In this document: piece after piece, positions 9,172-17,425 of the stretch
Numbering within the stretch: the stretch's first letter is position 1
Layout: each line of letters opens with the position of its first letter
From: Planctomycetota bacterium
GTDB lineage: Bacteria > Planctomycetota > PLA2 > JAEUHO01
DNA length: 38,658 bases
Reading direction: 5' to 3'
Assembly: GCA_030066775.1 (NCBI GenBank)
Contig: JASJAY010000062.1
Span: forward strand, 1-38,658
Translations under genes and position numbers: made by a program
The notes under the pieces: model-generated
Seen by the model: the letters and a program-made list of their open reading frames with translations, nothing else
Told to the model about the DNA's origin: nothing
Database searches by the model: none

Positions 9172-10301
9172 GAATCCTCCTTCGGCGCCCCCCGCGCCGG
9201 CTCGATGGGCAGGTACACGACGAAGCGCGCGCCGCCGCCGGGGCGGCTCAGGACCTCGATCTCACCGCCGTGGCGCACGATGTCCTCGCGCGCGAGCGGC
9301 AGCCCGAGCCCGGTGCCGCCGCGCTTGCCTGTCGTGTAGATGACGAAGACGCGCGAGCGGTCTTCCGGCTTGATGCCCGGTCCGTCGTCGTCGATGACCA
9401 CCACCGTGCTGTGGGGATCGTCGCGCGTCGTGATCCAGACGTTCCCGCCGCCTTCCGCCGCCGCCTCCAGGGCATTGCGGACCAGGTTGTGGAGCGCACG
9501 CTCCATGCGGACGCGATCGAGCGCGAGCGTGCGATCCGAGCCGGGCGCGAACGCGATCCGGCACGCGAGCTTCTGGGCCATGCCCTCCATGCGCTCGACG
9601 ATGCCGGCCAGCACCACGTCGATCCGCTCGCGACCGCGATCGAGCTCGTCACGCCGACTGACCTCCAGCAGGTGCTCGATCAGCCGCTCGACGCGATGCG
9701 TCTCGGCGATCATGCGATCCGTCCGGGTGCGGATCTCGTCGCGCCCGATGTCCGGATCGTCCATGCGCTCGCGCAGCAGCTGCAGGTTCAGCGAGAGCGC
9801 GTTCAGGGGATTGCGGACCTCGTGCGCGATGCCCGCGCTCAGGTCGTGGACGGCGAGCTGGCGCTCGCGGATGCGGCGCTCCTCCTCCGCACGCGTGCCG
9901 TGCGTGATGTCCTCCAGGGCCAGCACGGCACCAAGCACCTCGCTCCCATCGCCGCGCATGGGCGCGATCGTGGCGCGCACGACCCTTCCTCCGAGCGGAA
10001 CGCGCGCGAACGTGCGTCCGTCGCTGCCCGAAAGGACGTCGCGCACCACCTGCGCCCAATCGCGGTTGGGGTCGTCGCGAAGCCAGGGCAAGGCGTCGAG
10101 CAGCGGGCGACCCAGCGCCTGCTCCCGGTCGCCGGCCACGAGCTCCATCGAGTGGTTCCAGACGATGACCCGGCCCGCGCCGTCCGTCGCGGCGACCTCG
10201 ATCGGCAGCGCCTCGGCCAGCGCCTCCAGATGGATGGCGTAGTCGCGCTCGGGGAGCAGGCGAACGAGGAGCTCGCTGTAGTAGAGGAAACGCCGCGTCA
10301 C
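9156..10301 (-). CDS. Soluble PAS-domain sensor histidine kinase (NtrB/AtoS-like)
   Basis: A 381-residue kinase from a GTG at 10301, the only start compatible with the end of the upstream gene at 10330. There is no membrane segment, so it senses a cytoplasmic signal or binds a partner. A PAS domain spans about 28-135 ([20 protein letters not shown] is typical). The HisKA H-box has phosphoacceptor His160 ([16 protein letters not shown]). The ATPase domain shows the N-box (LVRNALEAA), G1 (DDDGPGI) and G2 ([10 protein letters not shown]). It overlaps the response regulator gene and lies 28 bp after a HEAT-repeat lipoprotein gene. Confidence 0.93.
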   Translation of the reverse strand: MTRRFLYYSELLVRLLPERDYAIHLEALAEALPIEVAATDGAGRVIVWNHSMELVAGDREQALGRPLLDALPWLRDDPNRDWAQVVRDVLSGSDGRTFARVPLGGRVVRATIAPMRGDGSEVLGAVLALEDITHGTRAEEERRIRERQLAVHDLSAGIAHEVRNPLNALSLNLQLLRERMDDPDIGRDEIRTRTDRMIAETHRVERLIEHLLEVSRRDELDRGRERIDVVLAGIVERMEGMAQKLACRIAFAPGSDRTLALDRVRMERALHNLVRNALEAAAEGGGNVWITTRDDPHSTVVVIDDDGPGIKPEDRSRVFVIYTTGKRGGTGLGLPLAREDIVRHGGEIEVLSRPGGGARFVVYLPIEPARGAPKEDSWPAS

Positions 10302-10329
10302 GGAGCGGGATCGTACTCGGGCCCTGCCC

Positions 10330-11007
10330 TCAACGAAGCGCGGCGGTGGTGTCCAGGTCCCGCTGCGGCTGCTCGACGCGGCCTTCCTGCGTCCACCAGG
10401 TCCGCCAGCGGCCCGCGGCGGCGCTGCGCGCACGACGATTCGCCTGCGCGCTGTACCCGAAGAAGTTGTTGGTCAGACGCCTAAGCGAGGCGGCGGCGGC
10501 GGCGCGAACGCCCGGGTCGGGATCGTCCAGCCGGACGATCAGCTCGGGGATCGGCGCCCAGCGCCCGCGGCGGCCCAGCTCCTCGGCGGCGCCACGCCGC
10601 ACGACGGCGTAGGGCGAGACGAGCTCCGCCTCGACGCGCACCGGCTCGGCGGCCTGCAGGATCGACTGGATCACGGGACGCGTCGTGCTCACGCGGGCCT
10701 CGCCGTGTACGAGCACCGGCTGCGGTCCGGCTGCCCCGAGCGCGGGCAGCGCGGCGACGCCGGTCTGCACGAGGCGCTCGGCGGCACGCGAGCGCTCGAC
10801 GAAGTCGGGGCTCTGCAGGGCGCGCACATCGCGCCGGAGCCCGTCGTCGAGCTGCGGCGGCGGGCTGCTGACCGGCGCCAGGACGGCCACGCGCGCATCG
10901 GACACGGCACCCGGGCTCGCGACCGGCGCGTCCGTGCGGCAGGCGCACAGCGAGAGCGCGAGACCGAGGATCGGTGCCAGGGCGAGGAGGTGGCGTCCAG
11001 CCGTCAA
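10330..11007 (-). CDS. HEAT-repeat lipoprotein
   Basis: A 225-residue protein from a TTG at 11007, supported by GGAG five to six bases upstream. The N-terminus is a lipoprotein signal ending L-C-A-C, so Cys23 is the probable lipidated residue. Two HEAT-like helical repeats are visible, one near 66-95 (SPDFVERSRAAERLVQTGVAA) and one near 148-180 (IPELIVRLDDPDPGVRAAAA). The end has the LTNNFFGYS...RWRTWWTQ pattern that I associate with HEAT proteins of Planctomycetota. It comes first in a likely operon with a histidine kinase, a response regulator and an HtrA-like protease, so it may relay an envelope signal; this is inference from position. Confidence 0.8.
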   Translation of the reverse strand: MTAGRHLLALAPILGLALSLCACRTDAPVASPGAVSDARVAVLAPVSSPPPQLDDGLRRDVRALQSPDFVERSRAAERLVQTGVAALPALGAAGPQPVLVHGEARVSTTRPVIQSILQAAEPVRVEAELVSPYAVVRRGAAEELGRRGRWAPIPELIVRLDDPDPGVRAAAAASLRRLTNNFFGYSAQANRRARSAAAGRWRTWWTQEGRVEQPQRDLDTTAALR

Positions 11008-11145
11008 GTCTGCTCCGTTTCGTGCTCCCCTGCCCGGGCGGAATTATGCCTCAGGCAGGCGGGGCCCAACCTGGGAATCGGAGCCTCCTGAACCGTCCTT
11101 CACAGTCGACCTCTGCCTGTAAGGCGGCCGTATCATCCCTGCGGA

Positions 11146-11508
11146 ATGGTCCCCTCTTTTGCCCTCCCGAAGCGCGCACGCTTGCGCCATCGCGCCGCCT
11201 TCCAGCGCATCCTGAAGGCCGGCGAGGTCTTCCCGGGTCGGGAGGTGCTCGTGCGCCGGCTGGCGAACGACTGCGGCCACGCTCGCATCGGGATCTCCAC
11301 CCCCCGGCGCTACGGGAGCGCCGTGCGGCGCAACCGTCTGCGGCGCCTCGTCCGCGAGGCCTTTCGCGCGCTCCAGGAGGAGCTCGGCGGCTTCGACTAC
11401 CTGATCTCGCCGCGCAAGCACCTGGAGGAGCCGACGCTCGCGGGCATCACGCGCGATCTCGACAGCACGCGCACGCGAGCCCCCCTCCCGCCCCGCAAGA
11501 AGGGCTGA
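11146..11508 (+). CDS. rnpA: Ribonuclease P protein component
   Basis: The 120-residue basic protein binds the RNase P RNA and helps it recognise the 5' leader of pre-tRNA. The family signature is present as AVRRNRLRRLVREAFR (about 63-78), and the N-terminal LPKRARLRHRAAFQRIL matches the central-cleft helix of RnpA. In most bacteria rpmH (ribosomal protein L34) lies immediately upstream; the 138 bp before this ATG contain no L34 frame. The gene is followed after two bases by yidD. Confidence 0.95.
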   Translation: MVPSFALPKRARLRHRAAFQRILKAGEVFPGREVLVRRLANDCGHARIGISTPRRYGSAVRRNRLRRLVREAFRALQEELGGFDYLISPRKHLEEPTLAGITRDLDSTRTRAPLPPRKKG

Positions 11509-11510
11509 CG

Positions 11511-11723
11511 ATGCTGCGCGTGCCCGTGCTCTTCCTGCTGGGCCTCTACAAGAGCGTGCTCTCGCCGCTCTTCCCCGCGGCGTGCCGTTTCGAGCCCACC
11601 TGCAGCGTGTACGCGATGGAAGCCGTACGGCGGTACGGCGCGGTGCGCGGGTGCTGGATGGCCGCCAAGCGGCTCCTGCGCTGCCGACCGGGCTGTCCCG
11701 GCGGCCACGATCCCGTGCCCTGA
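11511..11723 (+). CDS. yidD: Membrane protein insertion efficiency factor YidD
   Basis: This 70-residue protein shows the full YidD signature: an amphipathic N-terminus (VLFLLGLYKSVLSPLFPAA), CRFEPTCSVYAMEAVRRYG with two of the three conserved cysteines, and the end RLLRCRPGCPGGHDPVP. YidD acts at the inner membrane and assists YidC-dependent insertion. It starts two bases after the rnpA stop with an AGAAGGG ribosome binding site inside the rnpA end. yidC, which often follows, is absent here; instead a converging gene ends 17 bp away. Confidence 0.95.
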   Translation: MLRVPVLFLLGLYKSVLSPLFPAACRFEPTCSVYAMEAVRRYGAVRGCWMAAKRLLRCRPGCPGGHDPVP

Positions 11724-11740
11724 AGGTCCGGCCCGGTGGC

Positions 11741-14700
11741 CTACCTGTCGAAGGATTCGAGCGGCGAGTTCGTGCGCAGGCCCCAGACGCCGCGGAGGAA
11801 GTCCGCGTCGCCGGAGAAGCGCGACAGCTGCTTGTAGAACTCGCCCTCGCGGTCGCGAACGCTCATGCGCGGGCTCGGTCCGGCGGTGGCGCCGAACGCC
11901 TTGAAGCTCAGGAAGTCGGTGTAGCGACGCGGCGAGAACTCCGCCTTGGTCGGGTACACGCGCTCCGCGACGCGGATCAGGTAGGCCGTGCCCGTGCCGC
12001 CCTGGTCGAGCGCCGCGTCCCGCAGCACGCGCCGCCCGAACGTGCCGGGCTCGCCGCTGGTCGGATCCTGACGCGAGCCCAGGGGACGGATCGTGTCGTA
12101 GCCGGTGCGCCAGACGAAGTTGCGCCGGCGGATGACCATCGACGCGTCGTCCGTGGGCAGGTCGCCGTTCGCGTCCTTGTCGAGCACGACCGAAGCCGGC
12201 GGCGAGTTGCCGATGAAGAGGCCGGTGCGCTCGTTCGTGTACGCCAGACCGTGCTTCTCGGCCCACTCGTCACGCGCCTTGGTCCACGCCGCCTCGAGGG
12301 CCTCGCCCTCCAGGTCGGCCGACGGCGCCGGCGACGCCTCGAGCAGGTCCTTGAGCGTGTCGACCGCGCGGTCGACCTGGCGCTGCTTCACGAAGAGGTC
12401 GAAGATCTCGTCCTGGACCTCGTCGAGCGTCTGGTCGCGCGACGGGAAGTAGCGGAGGCTGCGCAGGAGGATGCGGCCCTTGCGCTTGTGCAGCGGCACG
12501 ACGCGCGTGACGTACTCCCCCTCCTTCGTCTTGCCCGAGAGGTCGACGGTGACGATCGTGTCGCCGAACTCGGGGTGGCTCTCCCAATCGGTGCGCTCAT
12601 CGCCCTGCTCGGTCGGCCCCTCGGGATCGACTGTGGTGCGGTAGTAGCGGAACGACTGCAGGCCCTGATCGACCATCGCCGAGCCCATCAGGTAGTCCGA
12701 CAGCTCGCCCTCGAGCAGGCCCGAGAACGTCAGCAGCTCGGGCTGCGGCGGGACGGGCTCGTCCTCGGGCGCGTCGGCGTACTTGCGCTCCCACGCCTCG
12801 ACGGCCTGCTGGCTGTCCGCGCAGCGCTGCAGCAGGTCGCGCATCAGGTTGTCCATGAAGCGCTCGCGGATGAGGATCTCGCGCCAGCCCTTCTCCCGGT
12901 ACTCCTTGCGGACCGGGTCGTCCTTGGGCTCGTCCTCTTCCTTCGGCTCGCCTTCGTCCTTGGGCTCGTCGCCATCCTTCGGCTCGTCGCCGTCCTTGGG
13001 CTCGTCGCCGTCCTTGGGCTCGTCGCCGTCCTTCGCGCCCTCGTCGGCGGGCGTCAGGTCCTCGGGGAAGATGTCCTTGGCCGGCACGAGGAAGTGCGTG
13101 GCGTCGGGGGCGATGCGCTTGGCGAGCTCGGCGCCGTGGCCGGTCTCGGCATCGGCCGGATCCGCGGCCTCGTAGAAGCGACCGGGTCCGCGGTGCTCCT
13201 GCCACGTCTGGAACAGCTGCTCTTCGCTCGTGGGGTGGTGCTGGGGGTAGGCCGCCCACAGCTTGCGCAGCGCGTCGTCGGGGAAGACCGGGAGCTGCAC
13301 GTGCAGCGCCTCGATCTGGCGCCGGACGGGCAGCCGGTACTTCGTCTTGATGTCGGGCTGGCCGTAGAAGGCCTCCATCTCGCGACGGTTGCCGCCCTCG
13401 ACGTCGTCGTCGGTCGCGCGCTCGCCGTCGGCGCCGAGGCTGAAGACGCGCCAGGTGATCGGCGCGGCGCTCTCGAGCACGGCCACGAGCGGCCGGTCCC
13501 AGGCGTCGACCTCGTCACCGGCCATCAGCGCGGCCAGGCCGCTGCCGACGGGCAGCGCTGCCGCGGAGGCGGAGCCACCGGCCTTGAAGGTGTAGCGCAG
13601 GTCGTCGTCCGTGCCCGCCTCGCCGTCCGGCCCGAGGGCGATGACGGTGGGCGTGCCGTTCTCGTCGGCCGCGGCCTCGTACTGGAAGGCGCGATCGTTG
13701 CCGTCCTTGCGCTCACGCGGCAGCGGCGCGGCGCCGCCTTCCACGGCGGGCTTCTGCAGGTCCGCGAGCGACGCGGGCCACTTCTCGGCCCCGCCCTGCC
13801 ACTCGTAGACGGCGCGCACGACGTCCCGCAGGTTGCCGTGGGTCACGATCGCCTTGTGGGTCTCGCGCGTGATGTCGTCGGCGGTGCCCTTCTCCTTGTC
13901 CGGGCCGTCGCTGTGCAGCGAGAAGTCGAGGCCGTCCTCGCTACGCGAGTACGTCCACTTGCCGCCCCACGGGTCGTCCTGCACCGAGGTGAGCTTCTTG
14001 GCCTCGATCAGCGCATCGAAGGACTCGACGTACTGGACCTTGTCCTTCGCCTCGCCCTCTTCCTTGCCCTGCGCCTCGAGGCGCATCGCCTCGACGATCG
14101 CGCTGTACCGGCGCAGCTGGTTGAGCGCGTTCTGGACGTCGCGCAGGTTCGCCTCGCGCTTGCCGATGGCGATCCGCGAGCGCTCCTCGAGCGCCACGAT
14201 CTCTGCGAAGGGCGCGCCCGAGAGGGCCACGTACTCGAGGTTGATCCGCTCGCGCTCGCGCTTCCACTCCTCGAAGGCCTCTTCGTAGGTGATCGCGTAG
14301 CGCGAGACCTGCACCAGCGGGTCGAGGAAGGCGTCGCGCAGGACCACGCCCTTCACGGCCTCCTGGAACGCGGCCGGGCTGCCCCGGAAGCGCTCGCGCA
14401 GGAACTGCTTGTAGAGCTCGTCCGTCACGCGCATGCGCATGCGGAAGTCGATCAGGTCCCGGACGGACTCCTTGAGCTGGTGCGGGCCGACCCGGAACCC
14501 CGCGTTCTCGGCAGAGCGACGCCCGGCGTGGAACGACCATGCGTCCAGCAGGGGGTTCGGGCGCACCGACATCATCAGATGCTCGCGGAACGTGATGCTC
14601 GGCATGGCGATCGCCTGCTGGAACGCCACGTGCTGGTCGAACATCTTGTCGAAGTCGGGGTCGGAGAGCGTCTCGCGCTCGCCGGGGGCGACGAAGAAGC

Positions 14701-14848
14701 TGCCACCCAGGCCGTACTTCGCGCCGCCCTCCTGCCCGATGGTCGAGCACAGGGCACCCGTGACCGTGAACGTCGACAGCAGGAGGATGACCAGTCCGAG
14801 CATGAACTTCTGCTCGTACCGCTTCCAGAGGCGTCTGACTGCACCCAT
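11741..14848 (-). CDS. Membrane-anchored SurA/PpiD-like chaperone with embedded GspG-type modules
   Basis: A 1035-residue protein from the ATG at 14848. A single N-terminal membrane helix (about 14-34) places the rest in the periplasm. Residues about 60-250 look like the helical N-domain of SurA/PpiD (segments FRVGPHQLKESVRDLIDFRM and YAITYEEAFEEWKRERERIN). Between about 272 and 484, where PpiD would continue toward its parvulin domain, there are three copies of a module ending in a calcium-site motif like that of type II pseudopilin GspG: DFSLHSDGPDKEKGTADD (309-325), IALGPDGEAGTDDD (403-416) and FSLGADGERATDDD (469-482), two preceded by a D-x-W-x-x-P/K segment. A DGDEPK repeat (605-644) and an alpha-helical C-terminal half follow. 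I see no parvulin active-site signature. The exact role is unknown. Confidence 0.75.
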   Translation of the reverse strand: MGAVRRLWKRYEQKFMLGLVILLLSTFTVTGALCSTIGQEGGAKYGLGGSFFVAPGERETLSDPDFDKMFDQHVAFQQAIAMPSITFREHLMMSVRPNPLLDAWSFHAGRRSAENAGFRVGPHQLKESVRDLIDFRMRMRVTDELYKQFLRERFRGSPAAFQEAVKGVVLRDAFLDPLVQVSRYAITYEEAFEEWKRERERINLEYVALSGAPFAEIVALEERSRIAIGKREANLRDVQNALNQLRRYSAIVEAMRLEAQGKEEGEAKDKVQYVESFDALIEAKKLTSVQDDPWGGKWTYSRSEDGLDFSLHSDGPDKEKGTADDITRETHKAIVTHGNLRDVVRAVYEWQGGAEKWPASLADLQKPAVEGGAAPLPRERKDGNDRAFQYEAAADENGTPTVIALGPDGEAGTDDDLRYTFKAGGSASAAALPVGSGLAALMAGDEVDAWDRPLVAVLESAAPITWRVFSLGADGERATDDDVEGGNRREMEAFYGQPDIKTKYRLPVRRQIEALHVQLPVFPDDALRKLWAAYPQHHPTSEEQLFQTWQEHRGPGRFYEAADPADAETGHGAELAKRIAPDATHFLVPAKDIFPEDLTPADEGAKDGDEPKDGDEPKDGDEPKDGDEPKDEGEPKEEDEPKDDPVRKEYREKGWREILIRERFMDNLMRDLLQRCADSQQAVEAWERKYADAPEDEPVPPQPELLTFSGLLEGELSDYLMGSAMVDQGLQSFRYYRTTVDPEGPTEQGDERTDWESHPEFGDTIVTVDLSGKTKEGEYVTRVVPLHKRKGRILLRSLRYFPSRDQTLDEVQDEIFDLFVKQRQVDRAVDTLKDLLEASPAPSADLEGEALEAAWTKARDEWAEKHGLAYTNERTGLFIGNSPPASVVLDKDANGDLPTDDASMVIRRRNFVWRTGYDTIRPLGSRQDPTSGEPGTFGRRVLRDAALDQGGTGTAYLIRVAERVYPTKAEFSPRRYTDFLSFKAFGATAGPSPRMSVRDREGEFYKQLSRFSGDADFLRGVWGLRTNSPLESFDR
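12917..13036 (-). repeat. 18-bp tandem repeat encoding DGDEPK units
   Basis: About six imperfect 18-bp copies encode DGDEPK, the last ones degenerating to DEGEPK and EEDEPK. They form an acidic, disordered linker at residues 605-644 of the SurA/PpiD-like protein. Near-identical copies (differing in third positions) suggest recent slippage growth, so length may vary among strains. There are no spacers, so it is not a CRISPR. Confidence 0.9.
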
Positions 14849-14972
14849 CCGTGGCTCCAAGGCTGATTTGCGCGCGAAACGCGCGAGGATACCCACCTCC
14901 CGGAGGGGGGCCACGGGAGAACGAGGCGCGCGGGGGCGCGATTCCAGGCCCCCCCGGGGCCATCCGGCGCTG

Positions 14973-14987
14973 ACCGGGGGCCCCGGT
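14973..14987. promoter_or_regulatory. GC-rich dyad upstream of scpB
   Basis: ACCGGGG, one base, CCCCGGT form a perfect dyad that ends 17 bases before the scpB ATG, in the 156-bp divergent region shared with the SurA/PpiD-like gene. It could be an operator or a leader hairpin that shields the scpB start. No promoter hexamers were recognised with confidence. Confidence 0.25.
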
Positions 14988-15004
14988 AGGCTGGGCGCCG
15001 AATC

Positions 15005-15664
15005 ATGAGCGAGCCCGAGCACATCGTGACCGATCCCGAGAACGAGACCGACGCCCCGGCCCCCGAGGAGGCCGCGGCCGAGACCGAGACGGCGCCGGCC
15101 GAGGCCAAGCCCAAGCGCGAGAAGCCGAGCTGGCCGCCTCCGCCCAAGGACCGCCTCGATGGGGCCGTCGAGGCCCTGCTCTTGGCCGCCGGCGACGTGG
15201 TTCGCTACAACCGCATCCGCGACCTGCTCGGGGTGCCCTCACGCACGATCGTGAAGGAGGCCATCGAGCGCATCCGCGCCCGCTGGGTCGAGGCCGGGCT
15301 CGCCGTCGAGCTCGAGGACGTGGCCAAGGGCGTCCGCGTCGTCACGCGCCCCGAGTACGCGGAGTACGTCGGGCGCCTCAAGCGCCGACCCCAGTCCGAC
15401 AAGCTCACCAAGAGCCTGCTCGAGACGCTCTCGATCGTGGCCTACAAGCAGCCGGTCGGCCGCGCCGAGGTCGAGCGCATCCGCGGCGTGCAGGCCGGCG
15501 AGGCGCTCCGCGGGCTGCTCGAGCGCGGCCTGCTCAAGGTCGTCGGCCGCAGCGACCAGCCCGGGCGCCCGCTGCTCTACGGCACCACGGATCGCTTCCT
15601 CACCGTGTTCGGGCTCAAGGACCTGAAGGACCTGCCCACCCACGGCGACCTCAAGCGCATGTAG
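15005..15664 (+). CDS. scpB: Segregation and condensation protein B
   Basis: A 219-residue protein whose core from residue about 50 is ScpB: a winged-helix pair with the diagnostic LSIVAYKQPVGRAEVERIRGV and a second helix bundle ending LLYGTTDRFLTVFGLKDL. ScpB binds ScpA and the SMC ATPase to form the condensin complex on DNA. The first 45 residues are an added acidic, Ala/Pro-rich disordered tail. scpA, commonly directly upstream, is not next to it. The stop codon abuts that of the converging PpiC gene with no base between. Confidence 0.95.
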   Translation: MSEPEHIVTDPENETDAPAPEEAAAETETAPAEAKPKREKPSWPPPPKDRLDGAVEALLLAAGDVVRYNRIRDLLGVPSRTIVKEAIERIRARWVEAGLAVELEDVAKGVRVVTRPEYAEYVGRLKRRPQSDKLTKSLLETLSIVAYKQPVGRAEVERIRGVQAGEALRGLLERGLLKVVGRSDQPGRPLLYGTTDRFLTVFGLKDLKDLPTHGDLKRM

Positions 15665-16564
15665 CTATCGCCGCCAGGGGGTCCCATCCGGCTTGAGGTA
15701 TCGGGCCTGGCCCTGGATGCGCACGTGGCGCTGCCAGGCCTCGAGCTCGGCCTGGGTGACGGGCTGGGTGCCGAGGTCGGTCTCGAGGCGCCGGAAGAGC
15801 GCCGCGCCCGTCATCTGCCACGGCTCTTCGCGACGGACGAGCTTGTAGATCTGGTACTGCGGCTTGCCGCCGACCTGCACGCGCCACGGACCGAGCAGCG
15901 CGCCCGGGCGCGCGGCGAAGAGCCGCTGCTCGACGATCGGGAAGCCGGCGAGGTCACCGCGGGCGATCGGCGGCAGCGTCCCCCCCACCTTGCGCGTGGC
16001 GTCCTCGCTCTCCTTCAGCGCGACGAGGCTGAAGTCCGCGCCGCTCTGGAGCTTCTGCGCGAGGCGCTGGGCCTTGGCCTGGTCGAACGTCACGATGATG
16101 CGCGCGATGAGGCGCAGCTTGCTGCGCGTGAAGAGCCGCACGACGCGCTGCTTGAGCAGCACGCTCCCGATCCGGGGCGCGAGCACCTCGCGTTGCCAGG
16201 CATCGACCGTGAGGCCGTATCCCTCCTTGACCCAGTCCGCGAGCTTCGCCTCCGGGCCGTAGACCTCGCGCACGAGCTTCGTGCGGGCCTCGACCTCCTT
16301 CGCGACGGCGCGCGCAAGGCTCGCGGGCGGTACGACGAGGCCGATGCGACGGGCTTCGTCACGCGCGAAGCGCTCGTCGATGAGCTCGTCGAGTGCGCGC
16401 GCGTACTCCGTGGGATAGCGATCGAAGAGGTAGCCGACGAGCTCGGCCTTCGTCACGGCGCGGTTGCCGAGCACGGCCACCGGTGCGCCCGGGTTGATCG
16501 GCGTATCGCCGGCGAAGCCGACGCCGCCGGCAAGCAGGATGGCGATCAGGAGGATCGGTCGCAT
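15665..16564 (-). CDS. Periplasmic PpiC/parvulin-type peptidyl-prolyl isomerase
   Basis: A 299-residue exported foldase. Signal peptide at 1-19 (ILLIAILLAGGVGFAG). A short SurA-like N-domain follows (VAVLGNRAVTKAELVGYLFD). The parvulin domain occupies about 148-255, with LIARIIVTFDQAKAQRLAQK, SGADFSLVALKESEDATR, GGTLPPIARGDL and the final YQIYKLVRREEP strand. It isomerises proline bonds or acts as chaperone on envelope proteins. It is the last gene of the long minus-strand series, 22 bp behind a lysine-rich exported protein, and so may serve folding of the pseudopilus-associated exported proteins. Confidence 0.9.
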   Translation of the reverse strand: MRPILLIAILLAGGVGFAGDTPINPGAPVAVLGNRAVTKAELVGYLFDRYPTEYARALDELIDERFARDEARRIGLVVPPASLARAVAKEVEARTKLVREVYGPEAKLADWVKEGYGLTVDAWQREVLAPRIGSVLLKQRVVRLFTRSKLRLIARIIVTFDQAKAQRLAQKLQSGADFSLVALKESEDATRKVGGTLPPIARGDLAGFPIVEQRLFAARPGALLGPWRVQVGGKPQYQIYKLVRREEPWQMTGAALFRRLETDLGTQPVTQAELEAWQRHVRIQGQARYLKPDGTPWRR

Positions 16565-16586
16565 GGCGCGATCTGCTCCCGCTCGA

Positions 16587-17270
16587 CTAGCGACGCTTCA
16601 GGTACTTCTTCCAGTCGCTGATGGCCGGCCCCCACGTCTTGCTGTGCTTCTTCTGGGCCTTGTAGTTGCGGGGACCGAGCAGCGTCGCCGGCTTGCCGCC
16701 CCACAGATCGGTGATCAGCTTGTCGGCGAGCACGCGCGAGTTGCGGTCCTTGTCCGCCAGCTTCTTGACGACGTGCCGCGTGCAGAAGAGCGACCGGGGG
16801 CTGGGCGAGCCCGAGCTCTTGCGCTCGGTGCTGAGATCCGGATCGAGGTACTTCTCGTTGACCGCGAGGATCACGTTCACGGCCTTCATGCGGACCAGGT
16901 TGTAGTCGGCCTCCTCGTCGAAGATGAAGTCGACGAGGTCACGCACCTTCACGCGCTTCTTCTGCTTCGTGAACTGCTCGAGCGAGTAGTTCGCGTACTC
17001 CTCGATCAGCCGCTCGCGCGGGTCCTTGTTGGCCTGCTCCGCAAGCCGCACGAGACGTTCGCGCAGGGCTTCGATCTCCTGCTGGAGCTTGGCCACGCCG
17101 TACTTCGCCGGCGCCGCCGGCTTCGCGGGCTTGGCCTTCTCGTCGCCCTTGTCCTTGCCCTTCGGCGTGGGCTCCTTGCCCTTCTCCTCGTCGGCGACCA
17201 CATCGGTGGCGAGACCGAGCGGCAAGAGCAGACACAGGAGCAGGGCAGCGAGGGGAAGTCGGCTGTACAC
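16587..17270 (-). CDS. Exported lysine-rich protein of unknown function
   Basis: Read from the GTG at 17270, because GGAGG lies 8 bases upstream and the signal peptide begins there (LPLAALLLCLLLPLGLA); an ATG at 17294 in the same frame lacks a ribosome binding site. The mature protein of the 227 residues has a low-complexity Lys/Glu/Pro linker (about 32-58), a probable coiled coil (KLQQEIEALRERLVRLAEQ) and a compact helical C-terminal domain with several Trp and Lys residues (PRSLFCTRHVVKKLADKD, LDPDLST). It resembles a HEAT/ARM-like fold weakly. I recognise no family. It sits 22 bp before the PpiC gene and 155 bp after the SH3-like/zinc-ribbon gene. Confidence 0.7.
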   Translation of the reverse strand: MYSRLPLAALLLCLLLPLGLATDVVADEEKGKEPTPKGKDKGDEKAKPAKPAAPAKYGVAKLQQEIEALRERLVRLAEQANKDPRERLIEEYANYSLEQFTKQKKRVKVRDLVDFIFDEEADYNLVRMKAVNVILAVNEKYLDPDLSTERKSSGSPSPRSLFCTRHVVKKLADKDRNSRVLADKLITDLWGGKPATLLGPRNYKAQKKHSKTWGPAISDWKKYLKRR

Positions 17271-17324
17271 GGAACGCACCTCCAGCCCGGCCATGCTACC
17301 GCGTTCGCCGGGCGCGGGGCCTCT

Positions 17325-17418
17325 GGGTGTCAGGCACAATTCTCAAAACTCCCCCATGCATGCCGCCTGCGTAGCAGCGCACGACGTGTGGGAGTTTTGA
17401 GAATTGTGCCTGACACCC
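17325..17418. repeat. 94-bp element with perfect 29-bp inverted ends (REP/MITE-like)
   Basis: The arms 17325-17353 and 17390-17418 are exact complements, each containing GTGTCAGGCACAATTCTC. The 36-bp centre has a small CTGC-gta-GCAG hairpin. The element begins 7 bp behind the stop of the upstream minus-strand gene. TGTCAGGCAC-type palindromes recur between genes in Planctomycetota and some other phyla as REP-like elements, in my recollection. It could be a mobilised non-autonomous repeat, an mRNA-stabilising structure or an attenuator. No target-site duplication is obvious and no transposase is nearby. Confidence 0.85.
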
Positions 17419-17425
17419 TGGGGGA

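Noticed and set aside
12917..13036. Possible CRISPR array at the regularly repeated units
   Set aside because: Units are contiguous 18-bp copies in a reading frame, with no spacers and no cas genes.
11582..14866. Plus-strand open frame of about 1094 codons opposite the SurA/PpiD-like gene
   Set aside because: Antisense shadow, starts inside yidD and has no domain.
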